Positions 58,532-59,498 of a DNA stretch of 59,498 bases are shown here, piece after piece (the stretch's first letter is position 1; every line of letters begins with the position of its first letter). Source of the stretch: DATKZH01 sp964475955. Its GTDB lineage: Bacteria; Planctomycetota; Planctomycetia; Pirellulales; Thermoguttaceae. Location of the stretch: contig CAYYZY010000024.1 in assembly GCA_964475955.1 (NCBI GenBank), positions 1 through 59,498 on the forward strand, in the 5' to 3' direction. A model generated the notes under the pieces. The model had not been told where the DNA came from. It did not search any database and saw nothing but the letters and a program-made list of their open reading frames with translations. The position numbers and the translations under genes were made by a program.

Positions 58532-59498
58532 TCAGCCGATCGGTTCTCCGCCGAGCGCTAACGGGCGAGAGGCCGAGGGAGCGGCTCCCGACGGGGCGCG
58601 ACCGCCGGCCGCTTCCGGGGCGCCGTAGGGCCTCAGTCCGGCGGTGATCCCGGCCAGGAAGAAGAAGAACATGTTGACCGTGGGGATCAGCGAGACCTCG
58701 TGAAACATGGCGATCGCGCCGTAGTTGGCCAGCAGCACGAAGAACAGGAGGGCCGTCTGCCGGGCCCAAAGCGGGGCCGTTCGGGTCCGCCAAACGCGCC
58801 ACGCGTCGCGCGTCCAGAGCGCCAAGAGCAGGAGGAACGATCCCAGCCCGAGAATCCCGGTCTCCGCCATCAGGGAGAGGAACAGGTTGTGCGGGGAGAG
58901 GAACCGAGCCTTTTCGAGCGGCAGCCCGCTGCTGCGATCGGCCAGGTAATCGACGTGCCGATCGTCGTACTGGCCGAATCCGCAGCCGGCCAACGGGTCG
59001 TCGAGGAAGATGTTCCAGGAGACGACGGCGAGGATGGGCCGCAGCCGGACCGACTCGGCCGCCGCCTGAACGCCCGCGTCGCGGTCGCGTTTGAACGCGA
59101 GGATTTGCTCCCACCTGGCCGTTGCAACCAGCACCACGCTGAGCACCAGGCCGCCGAGCACGATCCCGCGCCACGCGCGGGGGAGCGCGAGCGCGAGGAC
59201 CACGAACACGCCCAGGGCCGCCCCGAGCCACGGGCTCCGCGTATAAGTGCAGTAGACGCCGAGACACATCACGAGCGAGGCGGCGACCAGCGCGGCTCGG
59301 CCCGGCCGCTTCAGCCGGGGCCACCACATCCAGGCCGCGACCAAGCAGACCGCGGTGACCAGCCCCGACCCGGCGGGGTTCAGCAGCGGACCGCGCGCCC
59401 GGCCCAGGAACATCCGATCGGCGGTCGACCCGATGTACCGCGGGAACACGGCCCACCAGAGCCCTTGCGTCTCGGCCACCGCCGTCGCGGCCAGGTAG
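58532..59498 (-). CDS. O-antigen ligase/Wzy-like polytopic membrane protein (partial)
   Basis: At least 315 residues, and the frame stays open to the window edge (YLAATAVAETQGLWW...), so the N-terminus is missing. It has about eight TM segments (SGLVTAVCLVAAWMWWPRLK; ALVAASLVMCLGVYCTYTRS; IVLGGLVLSVVLVATARW; GILGLGSFLLLLALWTRDAW; LIPTVNMFFFFLAGITAGLR). A large loop contains the Wzy_C-type signature (TYTRSPWLG; LAGCGFGQYD; HNLFLSLMAETGILGLG). Members polymerise or ligate surface polysaccharide in the membrane. The C-terminal ~25 residues are low complexity. The apparent GTG at 59479 is probably not the true start. Confidence 0.88.
   Translation of the reverse strand, partial: YLAATAVAETQGLWWAVFPRYIGSTADRMFLGRARGPLLNPAGSGLVTAVCLVAAWMWWPRLKRPGRAALVAASLVMCLGVYCTYTRSPWLGAALGVFVVLALALPRAWRGIVLGGLVLSVVLVATARWEQILAFKRDRDAGVQAAAESVRLRPILAVVSWNIFLDDPLAGCGFGQYDDRHVDYLADRSSGLPLEKARFLSPHNLFLSLMAETGILGLGSFLLLLALWTRDAWRVWRTRTAPLWARQTALLFFVLLANYGAIAMFHEVSLIPTVNMFFFFLAGITAGLRPYGAPEAAGGRAPSGAAPSASRPLALGGEPIG

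Overview
This window is GC-rich chromosomal DNA from a planctomycete, most likely close to the Pirellulales. The evidence is the set of hallmark families: two DUF1559 prepilin-like proteins paired with small lipoproteins, a DUF1501 / DUF1549-DUF1553 / pre-peptidase domain gene trio, YdjY-like and SHD1 domain proteins, a bacterial Tex protein with long low-complexity insertions, and many dispersed palindromic intergenic repeats.

Layout. 0-10 kb (mostly minus strand): a truncated planctomycete N-terminal module, a Gfo/Idh/MocA oxidoreductase, a duplicated DUF1559 plus lipoprotein pair, a secreted glycosidase-like protein and a large unassigned protein. 10-14.5 kb: YdjY-like lipoprotein, single-domain response regulator, and an ABC ATPase coupled to a secreted membrane-anchored protein. 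14.8-20.7 kb: PPC, DUF1501 and DUF1549/1553 operon. 21-31 kb: small conserved protein, tex plus a coupled conserved gene, and a three-gene TolQ/ExbB-like channel operon with two coiled-coil membrane proteins. 30.7-35.3 kb: queD and queC, then a small secreted protein, an HTH/acidic/TM protein and an OmpA-family lipoprotein.

35.3-43.8 kb looks like a decayed island. It holds a broken two-ORF insertion sequence with an RBS-masking hairpin, frameshifted pectate-lyase-like and glycosidase-like remnants, a zinc-ribbon protein and a secreted methyltransferase-like/PQQ-propeller protein. It ends in a tyrosine-recombinase remnant beside a tRNA-Ala(CGC) gene.

44.1-49.7 kb is the most interesting locus: HEAT-repeat protein, winged-helix + SWIM zinc-finger protein (4-nt overlap), a ~390-bp gap with two long perfect hairpins, then a retron-like reverse transcriptase with an N-terminal zinc ribbon. 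I read it as a multi-gene retron/defence-type system whose non-coding RNA may be the structured gap; the hairpins could instead be REP/BIME elements.

50-57.4 kb carries a MoaD/ThiS-like gene, a histidine kinase and NtrC-type sigma-54 activator pair, and an anaerobe-type cluster (two MTH1175/NifX-like proteins, DUF5320-like protein, membrane protein, COG1237-like MBL-fold hydrolase, Gly/Tyr/Arg repeat protein). Two GG-N10-GC promoters and two TTGCA-N3-TGCAA palindromes suggest that the activator at one end controls the cluster. The window ends with a very large inverted repeat, two small genes and a partial O-antigen-ligase-like gene.
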